In this document: piece by piece, positions 44,249-52,804 of the stretch | How positions within the stretch are numbered: the first letter of the stretch is position 1 | Layout: every line of letters begins with the position of its first letter | DNA from: JBGPQJ01 sp963709295 | GTDB taxonomy: Bacteria > Chloroflexota > Anaerolineae > Anaerolineales > Villigracilaceae | Reading direction: 5' to 3' | NCBI GenBank assembly: GCA_963709295.1 | Contig: CAVPVW010000008.1 | Span: 186,001-250,000 of the forward strand | DNA length: 64,000 nt | Position numbers and translations under genes: made by a program | The notes under the pieces: generated by a model | Database searches by the model: none | Told to the model about the DNA's origin: nothing | Seen by the model: the letters and a program-made list of their open reading frames with translations, nothing else

Positions 44249-44431
44249 ATGGCTAAGTGCGCTCATTGTGGGAAATCCACCACCTTCGGTCACAACCGCT
44301 CCTTCTCCCTGCGGGCGACCAATCGCCCCTTCCACCCGAACCTGCAAAAGGTGACGGTGATGCAGGGCGGCCGCAAGGTGCAAAAGACCCTGTGCACCAA
44401 GTGCATCCGCACTCTGGTGAAGACCGCTTAA
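44249..44431 (+). CDS. rpmB: 50S ribosomal protein L28
   Basis: The 60-residue ribosomal protein L28 shows the zinc-binding (C+) form with CAHCGK near the N-terminus and CTKCIRTL near the C-terminus, and the central NRSFSLRATNRPFHPNLQ. The ATG at 44249 is preferred over the in-frame codon at 44240 because MAKCAHCGK is the family start. A terminator follows 27 bases after the stop. Confidence 0.96.
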   Translation: MAKCAHCGKSTTFGHNRSFSLRATNRPFHPNLQKVTVMQGGRKVQKTLCTKCIRTLVKTA

Positions 44432-44457
44432 GGGCAGGCTTTCTCTTAAACAAAACG

Positions 44458-44482
44458 TCACGGCGCTGAGCCGTGATTTTTG
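44458..44482. terminator. Terminator between rpmB and rpe
   Basis: A 7-bp stem (TCACGGC at 44458-44464 with its complement at 44470-44476) and a 5-base loop are followed by TTTTTG. On the minus strand it is followed by CGTTTTG, so it can also serve rpe. Confidence 0.8.
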
Positions 44483-44499
44483 TTTAACTTCCGTTCCTG

Positions 44500-45165
44500 T
44501 TATTCCAGCACCGAACGCAGCGCCTGCACGCCAGCCGCCGCGCCCTGGGGATGTCTAAAGACCGCATTCCCTGCCACGAACGCCGTCGCACCTGCTTTTT
44601 TCAACGGAGGGATGGTCTGCTCCGATACTCCGCCATCCACCTCCAGCCAGGCCGGTGAACCGAGCTCGTCCAGCATGCGACGGACCTCGGCCACCTTCCG
44701 CAGCATCTCGGGGATGAACGACTGCCCGCCGAAACCGGGATTGACCGTCATCACCAGCACCAGGTCTGCCAGATGAAGCACCGGCTGGAGCATGGCAGCG
44801 GGAGTGGACGGATTGAGAGTGACACCCGCCTTGACCCCCAGCGAAGTGATGAACTGCAAGGTGCGGTGGAGATGCGGGCAGGTTTCCACATGGACGGTGA
44901 GCCGGTCCGCGCCGGCTTTGGCAAACGATTCGAGGTGACGTTCCGGCTGCTCGATCATCAAATGAACATCCAGGGGGAGTTTCGTCCCGCGCCGGCAGGC
45001 CTCGACGATCAGCGGCCCCATCGTGATGGTGGGGACAAATGCCCCGTCCATCACATCGACGTGGATCCAGTCCGCGCCGGCAAATTCACAGGCAGCCAGC
45101 TCACGGCCCAGGTTTAGAAAATCAACTGAAAGGATGGAGGGGGCAAGGACGGTGCGCGCAGGCAT
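44500..45165 (-). CDS. rpe: Ribulose-phosphate 3-epimerase
   Basis: Rpe interconverts ribulose 5-phosphate and xylulose 5-phosphate in the pentose phosphate pathway. The 221-residue TIM barrel shows LAPSILSVDFLNLG (catalytic Asp strand), IHVDVMDGAFVPTITMG, DVHLMIEQPERHL, MTVNPGFGGQSFIPEML and LEVDGGVSEQTI with the second catalytic Asp. It starts 10 bases after the kinase gene upstream and probably shares its transcript. Confidence 0.97.
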   Translation of the reverse strand: MPARTVLAPSILSVDFLNLGRELAACEFAGADWIHVDVMDGAFVPTITMGPLIVEACRRGTKLPLDVHLMIEQPERHLESFAKAGADRLTVHVETCPHLHRTLQFITSLGVKAGVTLNPSTPAAMLQPVLHLADLVLVMTVNPGFGGQSFIPEMLRKVAEVRRMLDELGSPAWLEVDGGVSEQTIPPLKKAGATAFVAGNAVFRHPQGAAAGVQALRSVLE

Positions 45166-45175
45166 GGGATATTGT

Positions 45176-46327
45176 CTAGCGGTTGTACAACTGGAAAATA
45201 TACACCCAGAACGGCAGCAGACCCAGCACCGCGGTCATGGCCACCAACCCCAGAAGCACTGCCCCCCAATCGATGCCCAGATCGGACTCAGCCGCCTCGC
45301 CGGAGAATTCCACGGATACCTGCTCGGGGGCGCGATACGCCATCGGCTTGGGTTTCGTGGATGAGACGGGGCGCGAGGCAGGCTTGGAGGTGGCAGGGGC
45401 TGCATCCTGTTGTTTGGTGCCCGGAAGCGCAGACTGCACAGTTGCCGCAGCACCGGGGTGAATCGAGGGCGATGCTTCGGGGGTGAGCTGCAGCGCGGGG
45501 GTCGAATTTCCGAAACTCATCAGCACGCGCCCCAACTGGTCCGCGGTGCGGTAACGCGCGGAAGGCTCCTTGGAGAGCGTCTTCAGCACGATCTGTTCCA
45601 GCGCAGGTGAGATAGCCGGGTTGAAATCACGCAGCGGACGGGGGATCAGCTCCCGGTGCATCTCGGCCAGGATCTCGGGCCGGGTGGCAATGAAGGGTGT
45701 CTTGCCGGTCAGCATTTCGTAGAGCACCACGCCCAGCGAATACACGTCGGAGGCGGGAGTGGGAGCCAGACCGGCGGCCTGTTCGGGTGAGAAATAAAGC
45801 GGGGAGCCCCACACCACCTCGGAATGTTCGTCCGGGTGAATGGTGGCCAGGGCGCGGGCGATGCCGAAATCGCCCACCTTCAGGCGCATGTCGGGCGTGA
45901 CGAGCATGTTGTGCGGCTTGACGTCGCAGTGCACCAGCCCGGCGCGGTGGGCGTAGCCAATTCCGGCGCAGGCCTGTACCATCAGCGGGATGGCTTCGTC
46001 GGGGGGGATGCGCCCAAGCGCGGTGATCATCTCCTTGAGCATCTTGCCCGGAACGTATTCCATCACGATGAAGAGCTGGCCTTTGTCAAAGCCGAAATCG
46101 TGAATGGTGACGATGTTGGGGTGGGACAGGTTGGCCGCCGCCTTGGCCTCCTGCCGGAAGCGCTCCTGAAAGTCGGGCTCGCTGGCATGCTCGTCGCGCA
46201 GGATCTTGATGGCGACGAACCGCTCCAGCATCAGGTCGCGGGCGCGGTAGACTTCCGCCATGCCGCCGACGCCGAGGCTTTCGATCAGCTGGTAGCGATT
46301 GTTGAGGAGGGTGGACGGGTTGGTCAT
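45176..46327 (-). CDS. PrkC/PknB-like Ser/Thr protein kinase with C-terminal membrane helix
   Basis: The 383-residue kinase has the glycine loop LGVGGMAEVYRARD, VAIKILRDE, catalytic loop LVHCDVKPHNMLV, DFGIARAL and activation segment GSPLYFSPEQAAG. The catalytic His-Arg-Asp is His-Cys-Asp, so it is a non-RD kinase. After the domain (about 10-275) come a Pro/Ser/Ala-rich linker and one membrane helix near residues 353-373, with almost nothing outside. No PASTA repeats are present. It precedes rpe, as prkC does in Bacillus. Confidence 0.93.
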   Translation of the reverse strand: MTNPSTLLNNRYQLIESLGVGGMAEVYRARDLMLERFVAIKILRDEHASEPDFQERFRQEAKAAANLSHPNIVTIHDFGFDKGQLFIVMEYVPGKMLKEMITALGRIPPDEAIPLMVQACAGIGYAHRAGLVHCDVKPHNMLVTPDMRLKVGDFGIARALATIHPDEHSEVVWGSPLYFSPEQAAGLAPTPASDVYSLGVVLYEMLTGKTPFIATRPEILAEMHRELIPRPLRDFNPAISPALEQIVLKTLSKEPSARYRTADQLGRVLMSFGNSTPALQLTPEASPSIHPGAAATVQSALPGTKQQDAAPATSKPASRPVSSTKPKPMAYRAPEQVSVEFSGEAAESDLGIDWGAVLLGLVAMTAVLGLLPFWVYIFQLYNR

Positions 46328-46344
46328 GGAGAGTTCCCTTCGGG

Positions 46345-46350
46345 ATTATA
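46345..46350 (-). promoter_or_regulatory. -10 box of the kinase-rpe operon
   Basis: TATAAT on the minus strand lies 17 bases before the kinase start codon, with AAGGGAA between. The leader is short but could carry a weak ribosome binding site. Confidence 0.4.
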
Positions 46351-46469
46351 TCACGCAGGCGAAACGGACAGATTCCGCGACCAATGGATAAAAACTTCCC
46401 TTTTTTCGCCATATTGCCAGAGAGCAGGCATTAGCCTGCCTTGCCAGGATTCCCCTTAGGGTGGTAGGT

Positions 46470-46475
46470 TATAAT
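46470..46475 (+). promoter_or_regulatory. -10 box for a probable leaderless lipid kinase transcript
   Basis: TATAAT ends eight bases before the ATG at 46484, and no Shine-Dalgarno sequence is present. Confidence 0.55.
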
Positions 46476-46483
46476 TCGCGCGT

Positions 46484-47453
46484 ATGAAAGCCCTCGTGCT
46501 CTACAATCCCGCCGCAGGACGCATCCCCGTGGCTCCTTTTGTGCACAACGCTGCCAAAGCGCTCACCCGCCTCGGCTGGCAGGTGGACCTTGAGTTCGAC
46601 TCTCAGCGGCGCGCAGGCCACCGAACGTGCGAAGCAAGCCGCAGGGCAGGTGGACGTCGTGTTTGCGGTCGGCGGCGACGGGACAGTCGGGCAAGTCGCA
46701 TCCGGCCTGGTCGGCTCCCAGACCGCGCTGGGCATCCTCCCCGGCGGGACGATGAACGTGTTTGGCGTGGAGATCGGGATACAGCCCTTCGCCTGGAACC
46801 GGCTGTGGGCGCTTGAGGAGAATATCCGCCTGCTCGCCCATTCCCCCGTTCATATGGTGGACATCGGCCGCTGCAACGACCGTCACTTCATGATGTGGTC
46901 GGGGATGGGCCTGGACGCGTTCACGGTCGGGCAGATCGAGCCGCGCCTGCGCATGGACAAGTTCTTCACCGTGCCGATCTACGCCGCACAGGCGGTGTAC
47001 AATGCCGCCACCTGGAAGGGACAGGAATTGCACATCTGGGTGGACGGGCAGGAGATCCGCGGGCAATATCTGATGGCAGTGGTCAGCAACATCCGGAAAT
47101 ATATCGGCGGGATGGTGACCATCTCCCCCGATGCGTTCCTCGATGACGGGCTGATGGACCTGTGGCTGTTCCCCGGCTCGACCGTGGAGGAGACGGTCCG
47201 GCATGCATTGGAAGTCGCTACGATGCAGCATGTCTCGAGCAAGACCATCCAGCGCATCAGCTTTCGCCAATTGCAGGTGGAATCCGCCAGCCCGATCTAT
47301 CTGCAGTTGGACGGCGACGCCGCTCCCACCTCCCACCGGCTCGAGGTGGAAGTGCTGCACCGGTCGCTGCCACTATTGATTCCGGAGAAGTCGTTGTTCA
47401 TGTTGAAGGAATTGAAGAACAAGGAAAATAATATTTCCACCATACCCGGGTAA
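46484..47453 (+). CDS. Diacylglycerol kinase family lipid kinase, YegS-like (frameshifted)
   Basis: The joined product of about 322 residues is a soluble lipid kinase of the DAGK catalytic family. It has YNPAAGRIPVAPF at the N-terminus, the nucleotide motif VFAVGGDGTVGQVASGL, LGILPGGTMNVFG and the later DDGLMDLWLFPG. The frame breaks at the TT of GAGTTCG (46595-46596): one T fewer reads DLESTLSGAQATERAKQAA and then joins the downstream frame. A TATAAT box immediately upstream predicts a leaderless mRNA. It is followed after three bases by the antiporter gene. Confidence 0.87.
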
Positions 47454-47456
47454 ACC

Positions 47457-48530
47457 ATGTCGAAACTATTTGTTTTTATTAAATCCAAACCTATTTCATT
47501 ACTGTTGGTGTTCGTACCTCTGGCGCTGGTCGCCGAATACCTGCACTGGAATGCGCTGGCTGTCTTTATCATTGCTTCCATCGGCGTGATTCCGCTGGCC
47601 GCTTTCATCGGTGAAGCGACGGAAGCCCTCGCGGTCCACACCAGCCCGCGCGTGGGTGCGCTGCTCAATGCAACATTGGGCAACGCCGCAGAACTGATCA
47701 TCACCATCGTCGCCATCCGGGCGGGTCTGCTGGAACTGGTGAAGGCCTCCATCACCGGCTCGATATTGGGAAACCTGCTGCTCGTGCTTGGTGCATCGAT
47801 GGTGGTCGGCGGCGTCAAACACGGCATCCAGACCTTCGACCGACGCTCCGCCGGGCGCAACGCCATTCTGCTTCTTCTGGCGGTGGTCGCGTTGCTGGTC
47901 CCCTCCACGCTCAGTCATTCCATTGGCCCGGACAACAGCGCTCCCGTGGAAGCCTTCAGCATCGGCGTGGCGATCATCATGATCATCCTGTATGGACTCG
48001 GCCTTTACGATGCCGCAAAATCACCGAGCAGCCCCATCACGCATAACACACCGCATGAATCCGCCCCGCACTGGCCGGTACGAACCGCAGTCATCATCCT
48101 GAGCGTCGCCACGATCGCCATCGTCTTCCTGTCGGAAGTGCTGGTCGTCTCTGCGGAGGCCGTGGTCGCCGAGTACAACATCTCCGAATTCTTTCTCGGC
48201 ATCATCCTCATCCCGCTGATCGGGAATGTGGCCGAGCATCTCGTCGCGGTTCAGTTCGCCGCCAAGAATAAGATGGATTTGAGCGTCGAGATCGCGGTCT
48301 CGTCGAGCCTGCAGATCGCGCTGTTCGTGGCGCCGTTGCTGGTCTTCATCAGCCTGGCGATGGGCAACCCAATGCAGCTCATCTTCAACCAGTTCGAGCT
48401 GCTCGCCCTGCTGATCGGGGTCTTCATCGCCTCGTTTGTTTCATCCGACGGTGAATCGACCTGGCTGGAAGGCGCAGGGTTGGTGGCGGTATACATCATC
48501 TTCGCGCTGGGATTCTTCCTGCTGCCGTAA
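47457..48530 (+). CDS. cax: Calcium/proton antiporter, CaCA (CAX) family
   Basis: The 357-residue membrane protein has about eleven helices and two alpha repeats with the CAX signatures GEATEALAVHTSPRVGALLN and GNAAELIITIVAIRAG in the first half and LIPLIGNVAEHLVAVQFAAK in the second. It should expel Ca2+ in exchange for protons. It begins three bases after the lipid kinase stop, implying co-transcription. Confidence 0.94.
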   Translation: MSKLFVFIKSKPISLLLVFVPLALVAEYLHWNALAVFIIASIGVIPLAAFIGEATEALAVHTSPRVGALLNATLGNAAELIITIVAIRAGLLELVKASITGSILGNLLLVLGASMVVGGVKHGIQTFDRRSAGRNAILLLLAVVALLVPSTLSHSIGPDNSAPVEAFSIGVAIIMIILYGLGLYDAAKSPSSPITHNTPHESAPHWPVRTAVIILSVATIAIVFLSEVLVVSAEAVVAEYNISEFFLGIILIPLIGNVAEHLVAVQFAAKNKMDLSVEIAVSSSLQIALFVAPLLVFISLAMGNPMQLIFNQFELLALLIGVFIASFVSSDGESTWLEGAGLVAVYIIFALGFFLLP

Positions 48531-48550
48531 ATCGAAAACGGGATCAACTT

Positions 48551-49018
48551 GTGAAGCGACTTTTCTTCAATAAAATCACCATCGCAGGCGCATTCGCCCT
48601 GGCAGGGATTCTGATCATGGCACTCTTCGCATGGATCTGGTTCTCGCGCCCGCCTTCGCCTCCAATGTCCCCGGCCGTGGTGACCCTCATCCCCGGGCCG
48701 ACCTCCACACCGCTCATCCCGCCCACAGAAACGATTTCGATGCTGCCTGTGCCCACCTCCACTGCTCTGCCGAACACGGTCGCCATCGGCGTCTACGTGA
48801 TGATCACCGGCACCGAGGGATCCGGTCTGCGCCTGCGAAACGCGCCCGGCCTGCAGAGCGAGCTGTTGTTCCTCGGCAACGACTCCGAGGTGTTCAAGGT
48901 GAAGGATGGCCCCGTGCAGACAGACGACCTGACCTGGTGGTACCTCGAGGCGCCGTATGATGCCTCCCGCACCGGCTGGGCTGCGTCCACTTACCTGACG
49001 GTGGTGGCCTCGCCTTAG
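48551..49018 (+). CDS. SH3b-domain protein with N-terminal membrane anchor
   Basis: The 155-residue protein has one N-terminal membrane helix (about 10-30), a Pro/Thr-rich spacer (about 32-75) and a C-terminal bacterial SH3 domain (about 80-152, with GSGLRLRNAPGLQSELLFLG and WWYLEAPYDASRTGWAAS). SH3b domains bind cell-wall peptides or mediate protein contacts outside the cell. The start is GTG at 48551. It is followed closely by a DUF971 gene. Confidence 0.8.
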   Translation: MKRLFFNKITIAGAFALAGILIMALFAWIWFSRPPSPPMSPAVVTLIPGPTSTPLIPPTETISMLPVPTSTALPNTVAIGVYVMITGTEGSGLRLRNAPGLQSELLFLGNDSEVFKVKDGPVQTDDLTWWYLEAPYDASRTGWAASTYLTVVASP

Positions 49019-49032
49019 GAACGAGAATAATT

Positions 49033-49389
49033 ATGGAAGAACGAGCCACCAGCATTACCGCCAATCGCGAAACCCTGGAGATGACCGTCATTTGGGCGGA
49101 TGGGCATACCAGCGTTTATCCCTTCTCGCTGCTAAGGGCGGCCTGTCCCTGCGCCCAGTGCAAGGGTGGGCATGAGAAGATGTCCGCGGAGCCTGACCCC
49201 GAGGTGTTCACCGTGGAACTGGAGGACAGCCCGCGCACGCACCTGACGAACCTCCGCCCGACCGGTTCTTACGGCATCACCCCCGTCTGGGAGGACGGGC
49301 ATGACTACGGCATCTACAACTGGCACTACCTGCGTGCGCTGTGTCCCTGCCCGGTGTGCAGGGGGCAGACGAGACAGGTCAGTTCATAG
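49033..49389 (+). CDS. DUF971 domain protein
   Basis: The 118-residue protein is a DUF971 protein (related to the N-terminal domain of gamma-butyrobetaine hydroxylase) with IWADGHTSVYPFSLLRAACP, PTGSYGITPVWEDGHDYGIY and the C-terminal LRALCPCPVCR. It has two paired-cysteine clusters, CPCAQC and CPCPVC, which suggest metal or Fe-S binding. Stand-alone members are linked to Fe-S cluster biology in some bacteria, which is not shown here. Confidence 0.85.
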   Translation: MEERATSITANRETLEMTVIWADGHTSVYPFSLLRAACPCAQCKGGHEKMSAEPDPEVFTVELEDSPRTHLTNLRPTGSYGITPVWEDGHDYGIYNWHYLRALCPCPVCRGQTRQVSS

Positions 49390-49423
49390 GGAATAGATAA
49401 TAGAGATTAGTCCAAAACGACAG

Positions 49424-49459
49424 CCTCCCCCAAATCCGAAAAAAAGGATTTGGGGGAGG
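49424..49459. repeat. Hairpin element AGCCTCCCCCAAAT (copy 1), possible terminator
   Basis: A perfect 14-bp stem (CCTCCCCCAAATCC with its complement) and 8-base A-rich loop lie between the convergent DUF971 and octanoyltransferase genes. The motif AGCCTCCCCCAAAT recurs in a longer hairpin at 56705, so this is both a likely terminator and a member of a small repeat family. No T-run follows on the plus strand. Confidence 0.6.
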
Positions 49460-49485
49460 TATCCTACGGACGGAGGGGGTCCAGT

Positions 49486-50313
49486 TCACGCCCGCTCTGT
49501 CCACGAGGCGTGGGCATACTTCTCGTGCAGCAGTACCTTCGCCCGAGCCTTTTCCCCAGCTGATAATTCCCCTCGCTCGAAGGTGAGATTCAACTCCGAC
49601 TCAAACGCATGGACGAAAGCCTGCGCGGCGGTCTTCCATTCAATTTTCCTGCCCAACACCTTTTCAACCGTGGTGGCTCGCGACCAGAGCTTTACCGCAG
49701 CAGCGGCACGGGAGGATTCGTCCGGGAAGGCCAGCGCTTCGGTGATGCGACCCAGGTCGCCATACAGCGGCAGCGTCCCATGCTGGAGCACGCCTTCCCG
49801 CCGGCGCGCCTGCGCCGAGCCAATCAGCTTCTTACCGCCGACCGTTATCTCATATGCTGACGGGACTTCAAAGCAAACTGGTCCTTGTGAGCCAGAATCC
49901 TGCCCAGTCGTGTGTTCTTTAACTTCAACAGGAATCCCCAGCGAACGGACCGCCGCGACCAGCGCCTGCGCCAGCCGGTTGTAACTCTCGAGCACCGTGC
50001 CGATCACACGCGGTTCACCAGGTGGTGCGGTGATGGAATAGGTCAGTTCATCGGTGTGCAGAATGGCGCGCCCGCCGGTTGGTCGGCGGACGACCTCCCA
50101 ACTGCGCGCGAGTAAACGGGCAGTATCCACGTCCGCGAAAGGCTGGGCGTATCCCAAGGATAGGCAAGCAGGCTCCCACGCATATAACCGCAAGGTTGGC
50201 AGCATCTCTCCCCGCCCGACGTGCTCCAGCAGGGACTCGTCCACGGCCATGTTCCACGCCCCTTGCGCGGGAGGGTCGACCAGCAATCGCCAGGTGGTTT
50301 TTTCAAGTGACAT
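49486..50313 (-). CDS. lipM: Octanoyltransferase / lipoate-protein ligase A family (LipM-like)
   Basis: The 275-residue protein belongs to the lipoate/biotin ligase fold (PF03099). It has the catalytic-cysteine region GPVCFEVPSAYEITVGGKK, LIGSAQARRREGVLQHGTLP and RRPTGGRAILHTDELTYS. The Cys in CFEVPS matches LipM, which transfers octanoyl groups from ACP to GcvH, more than LplA ligases. The start is ATG at 50313; an in-frame TTG at 50322 would overlap the upstream GNAT gene. No lipA or gcvH is adjacent. Confidence 0.88.
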   Translation of the reverse strand: MSLEKTTWRLLVDPPAQGAWNMAVDESLLEHVGRGEMLPTLRLYAWEPACLSLGYAQPFADVDTARLLARSWEVVRRPTGGRAILHTDELTYSITAPPGEPRVIGTVLESYNRLAQALVAAVRSLGIPVEVKEHTTGQDSGSQGPVCFEVPSAYEITVGGKKLIGSAQARRREGVLQHGTLPLYGDLGRITEALAFPDESSRAAAAVKLWSRATTVEKVLGRKIEWKTAAQAFVHAFESELNLTFERGELSAGEKARAKVLLHEKYAHASWTERA

Positions 50314-50318
50314 GGGGA

Positions 50319-50829
50319 TCAACTGCCTGTTTCCGCGAACTCAGGCGCGTAATGTGCCACGCCTTTGAAGCTGCCCAGCACGCCCGGCTTGAACTCGAGC
50401 GCCATGAAGGGATCGTCCACGTTGTAATCGTTGCCGATACCAAAATCGCTGGCTTTTTTGAACCCAAAGCGGGGATAGTAATCCGTGTGACCCAGCACCA
50501 CCGCGAAGTCGTAGCCAAGTTCGCGACAGAGGTCGAGCCCTTTGTGACCCAACTCCGTGCCGATGCCGTGATTTTGAAAACCAGGAAGCACCGCCAATGG
50601 CGCCAATCCTACTCCTTTGAACGATGTTGGTGGCGTGACGCTCAATTCGGTGAACAGCACCTGCCCGACCACCTGTCCATCTTCGACAGCGACTAATGAA
50701 ACGATGTTCCGCCCGCATTCGCGCAGCAGGTCCACCAGCTTCGGCTTCGGCTTCACCTTCGAAGGCAGCCAGATTTAATGCGCGGATTCCGTCCGCGTCG
50801 GAGGGTTGTTCCGCACGGATATCAGGCAT
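50319..50829 (-). CDS. GNAT-family N-acetyltransferase, YhbS-like (frameshifted)
   Basis: Joined, this is an acetyltransferase of about 170 residues of the YhbS type: IRAEQPSDADGIRALNLAAF in the first frame, then LVAVEDGQVVGQVLFTELS, LAPLAVLPGFQNHGIGTEL (acetyl-CoA motif) and VVLGHTDYYPRFGFKKASD in the second. The break is at about 50737-50757 in a short tandem CTTCGG repeat, and one extra base explains it. It overlaps both neighbouring genes on the minus strand. Confidence 0.82.
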
Positions 50830-51733
50830 AGTCTACACTTTTCAGTTCAGCAAGCGCGCTTTCGAGCGCTGCGTCGCTCATCGGGTCGAGCGGCGGGCGG
50901 ACCGCCCATCGCGGCAGGCCGTGCAGCCGGCTGACCAGTGCCTTGAGCGCCGAGGGGAAGGGTGGATATTTCTCGATGATATGGCGCTGCTCAGTGACAA
51001 TCTTCTGCGCCGCGGACGGGTCTCCACCCTGGATGAAAGCATCATACACGGCGCGCAGGGCTGGTGAGATCAAATTGGCGGGAGCAGTGATGCAGCCACC
51101 TGCTTGATTTTCCATCGCCAGCTGCATGTACGAGTCCGTGCCGGTCAGCACCAGCAGCTCATGCCCAAACAGGTCGCCAAGATTATGCGCCAACTCGGCG
51201 TCGTGCGAGGAATCCTTGATTCCGGCAAACTGGGTTGGGAAGGCATCCTTCAGGCGCGAAAGCAGCGGGATGGAAAATCCGATGCCCGCCACGGCAGGAA
51301 AGTGATAGCCAAGCATGAATTTATCGCTGGGGACAGAGCGTGTGATGACCGTCTCGAACCAGTTGAACAGACCCTCGTCCGTGGCCTTGCGGTAGTAGAA
51401 CGGAGGCAGGCACACCACCCCGTCGAAGCCGAGGTCGAAGGCAGCACGATTTAGGTCCGCAGTCTCAGCCAGGGAGGGAGTTCCGGTGCCGGCCAACAGC
51501 CTGAAGCCCGGGTGAGATTCGCGTACCTTGAGCGCGGCGCGGAACAGTTCAATCCGTTCTGCCGGGGAAAAGGAAGGACCTTCGCCGGTCGTTCCCAGCA
51601 GCAGGGCGCCGTGGCAGCCGCGCTTGGCGAGGAAATCCAGGTAAATGGGAACCGAGTCGAGGTCGAGGGAGTAATCCGCTTTGAGCGGGGTTAGTGCGGC
51701 GGCGTATACACCGGAGAGGGGATGGAGGGTCAT
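50822..51733 (-). CDS. Dihydrodipicolinate synthase/N-acetylneuraminate lyase family protein
   Basis: The 303-residue TIM barrel has the DapA family elements LLGTTGEGPSFSPAER (substrate carboxylate loop), CLPPFYYRKATDEGLFNWF with the catalytic Tyr, and FAGIKDSSHDAEL with the Schiff-base Lys. It is a class I aldolase that uses pyruvate or a related keto acid, but not necessarily the lysine enzyme, because the neighbours are not lysine genes. It overlaps the GNAT gene downstream. Confidence 0.88.
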   Translation of the reverse strand: MTLHPLSGVYAAALTPLKADYSLDLDSVPIYLDFLAKRGCHGALLLGTTGEGPSFSPAERIELFRAALKVRESHPGFRLLAGTGTPSLAETADLNRAAFDLGFDGVVCLPPFYYRKATDEGLFNWFETVITRSVPSDKFMLGYHFPAVAGIGFSIPLLSRLKDAFPTQFAGIKDSSHDAELAHNLGDLFGHELLVLTGTDSYMQLAMENQAGGCITAPANLISPALRAVYDAFIQGGDPSAAQKIVTEQRHIIEKYPPFPSALKALVSRLHGLPRWAVRPPLDPMSDAALESALAELKSVDYA

Positions 51734-51749
51734 GGAAGTCCTTTAAGAG

Positions 51750-51912
51750 TGTCACACCTGCACTTGCAGCGCAGGTGCAGGTGTTGCGAGGAGTGCCGAC
51801 CCGTACCTGCGGTGTGGGCAGGTGAGGCGCGTCGTGGCGATCTGTCCTTGATGAGATTGCCACGACGGCTGCGCCGTCTCGCACGCGAGCCTGCGCACGG
51901 TGAAGGCAATGA
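51750..51912. repeat. Dispersed palindromic repeat, degenerate copy
   Basis: The intergenic stretch contains TTGCGAGGAG, GAGATTGCCACGACGG and a final GCAATGAC. These match the ends and middle of the repeat at 61012-61104 in the same order, though the centre is expanded and rearranged with GCAGGTGCAGGTG repeats. It lies between two minus-strand genes. Confidence 0.55.
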
Positions 51913-51919
51913 CAAGTCA

Positions 51920-52804
51920 TTAATTTTCCAGCGTGCTCTCGCCGTGCGCCAGGACATAAAAACTGCGCGGGTGGGAACCGGAGGAGTCAAAGAGAAAATC
52001 GGTCACGATGTAACCGGTGGAGAAGGACAGCGTGAACACCTCGCGCGAGAAATAGCGCCAGTCGCGAGCCAGGGTCATGTCCTTTTCCTTGAGATTCAGG
52101 AAATCAGACGGGATCTCCGCCAGCCCCAGCGGTTCGGTGGGCGCGTCGAAACTGTCGGCAGGCATGGGAATGCTTTTTTTGCTCAATGGTGATTCGTAGA
52201 GCAGCTTGATGCCGGCTTTTTCGTAGTCCGCCAGGGTCAGCGGGCGGCGCGGACGCTTGCTCAGCCGGCGCTCGGCGCGCTTGGTATTGACCCACCAGTC
52301 CACCTGGAAGCGGTCGGAGGGCAGGCCCACGTTCAGACCGTCGCGCATCTCGCCGTAATATTCCTTGAGGTAGGTGTTGCAGACCGCGCCGAGGCGGGCG
52401 ATGTTCAAATTGGCGTTGCGGCTGAGCAGCGGGTCGTAGGTCCAGGTGATGTGATTCAGCCCCTGCTTGCGAACGACCTGCCACTGGGCGCGCTTGAGGG
52501 CATACCCCACACCCTTGTCGCGCCACTCGGGACGCACCGCCAGGATGTGCGAATGGTGCTTGGCGATCGGCCCGTCGGCGACGAATTCCAGCCCGGGGAA
52601 GCCGAATACCATCCCGATCAATTGACCTCCAGCGAACGCACCGATGACCAGCCCTCCATTGTGGGCGGCCGCCAGGAGGATGTGCGCCGGCAGGATGTCG
52701 GTCTCGCTTTCGGTCCAGACGACGCGCTGCAGGTCCTCGACCTCGAGCATGTCCTCGGGTTTTTCAAGAATGCGGATGGTCCACTCGTGTTTGGATTCAG
52801 GCAT
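51920..52804 (-). CDS. Predicted GNAT-superfamily acetyltransferase (COG3375-like)
   Basis: The 294-residue protein has an N-terminal GNAT domain (about 10-150) with HILAVRPEWRDKGVGYALKR as acetyl-CoA site and a C-terminal half without assigned fold, containing VDWWVNTKRAERRLS. Large predicted acetyltransferases of this type occur as single genes; substrate unknown. The ATG at 52804 overlaps the upstream dehydrogenase stop by eight bases, which favours this start over the longer open frame. Confidence 0.8.
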   Translation of the reverse strand: MPESKHEWTIRILEKPEDMLEVEDLQRVVWTESETDILPAHILLAAAHNGGLVIGAFAGGQLIGMVFGFPGLEFVADGPIAKHHSHILAVRPEWRDKGVGYALKRAQWQVVRKQGLNHITWTYDPLLSRNANLNIARLGAVCNTYLKEYYGEMRDGLNVGLPSDRFQVDWWVNTKRAERRLSKRPRRPLTLADYEKAGIKLLYESPLSKKSIPMPADSFDAPTEPLGLAEIPSDFLNLKEKDMTLARDWRYFSREVFTLSFSTGYIVTDFLFDSSGSHPRSFYVLAHGESTLEN

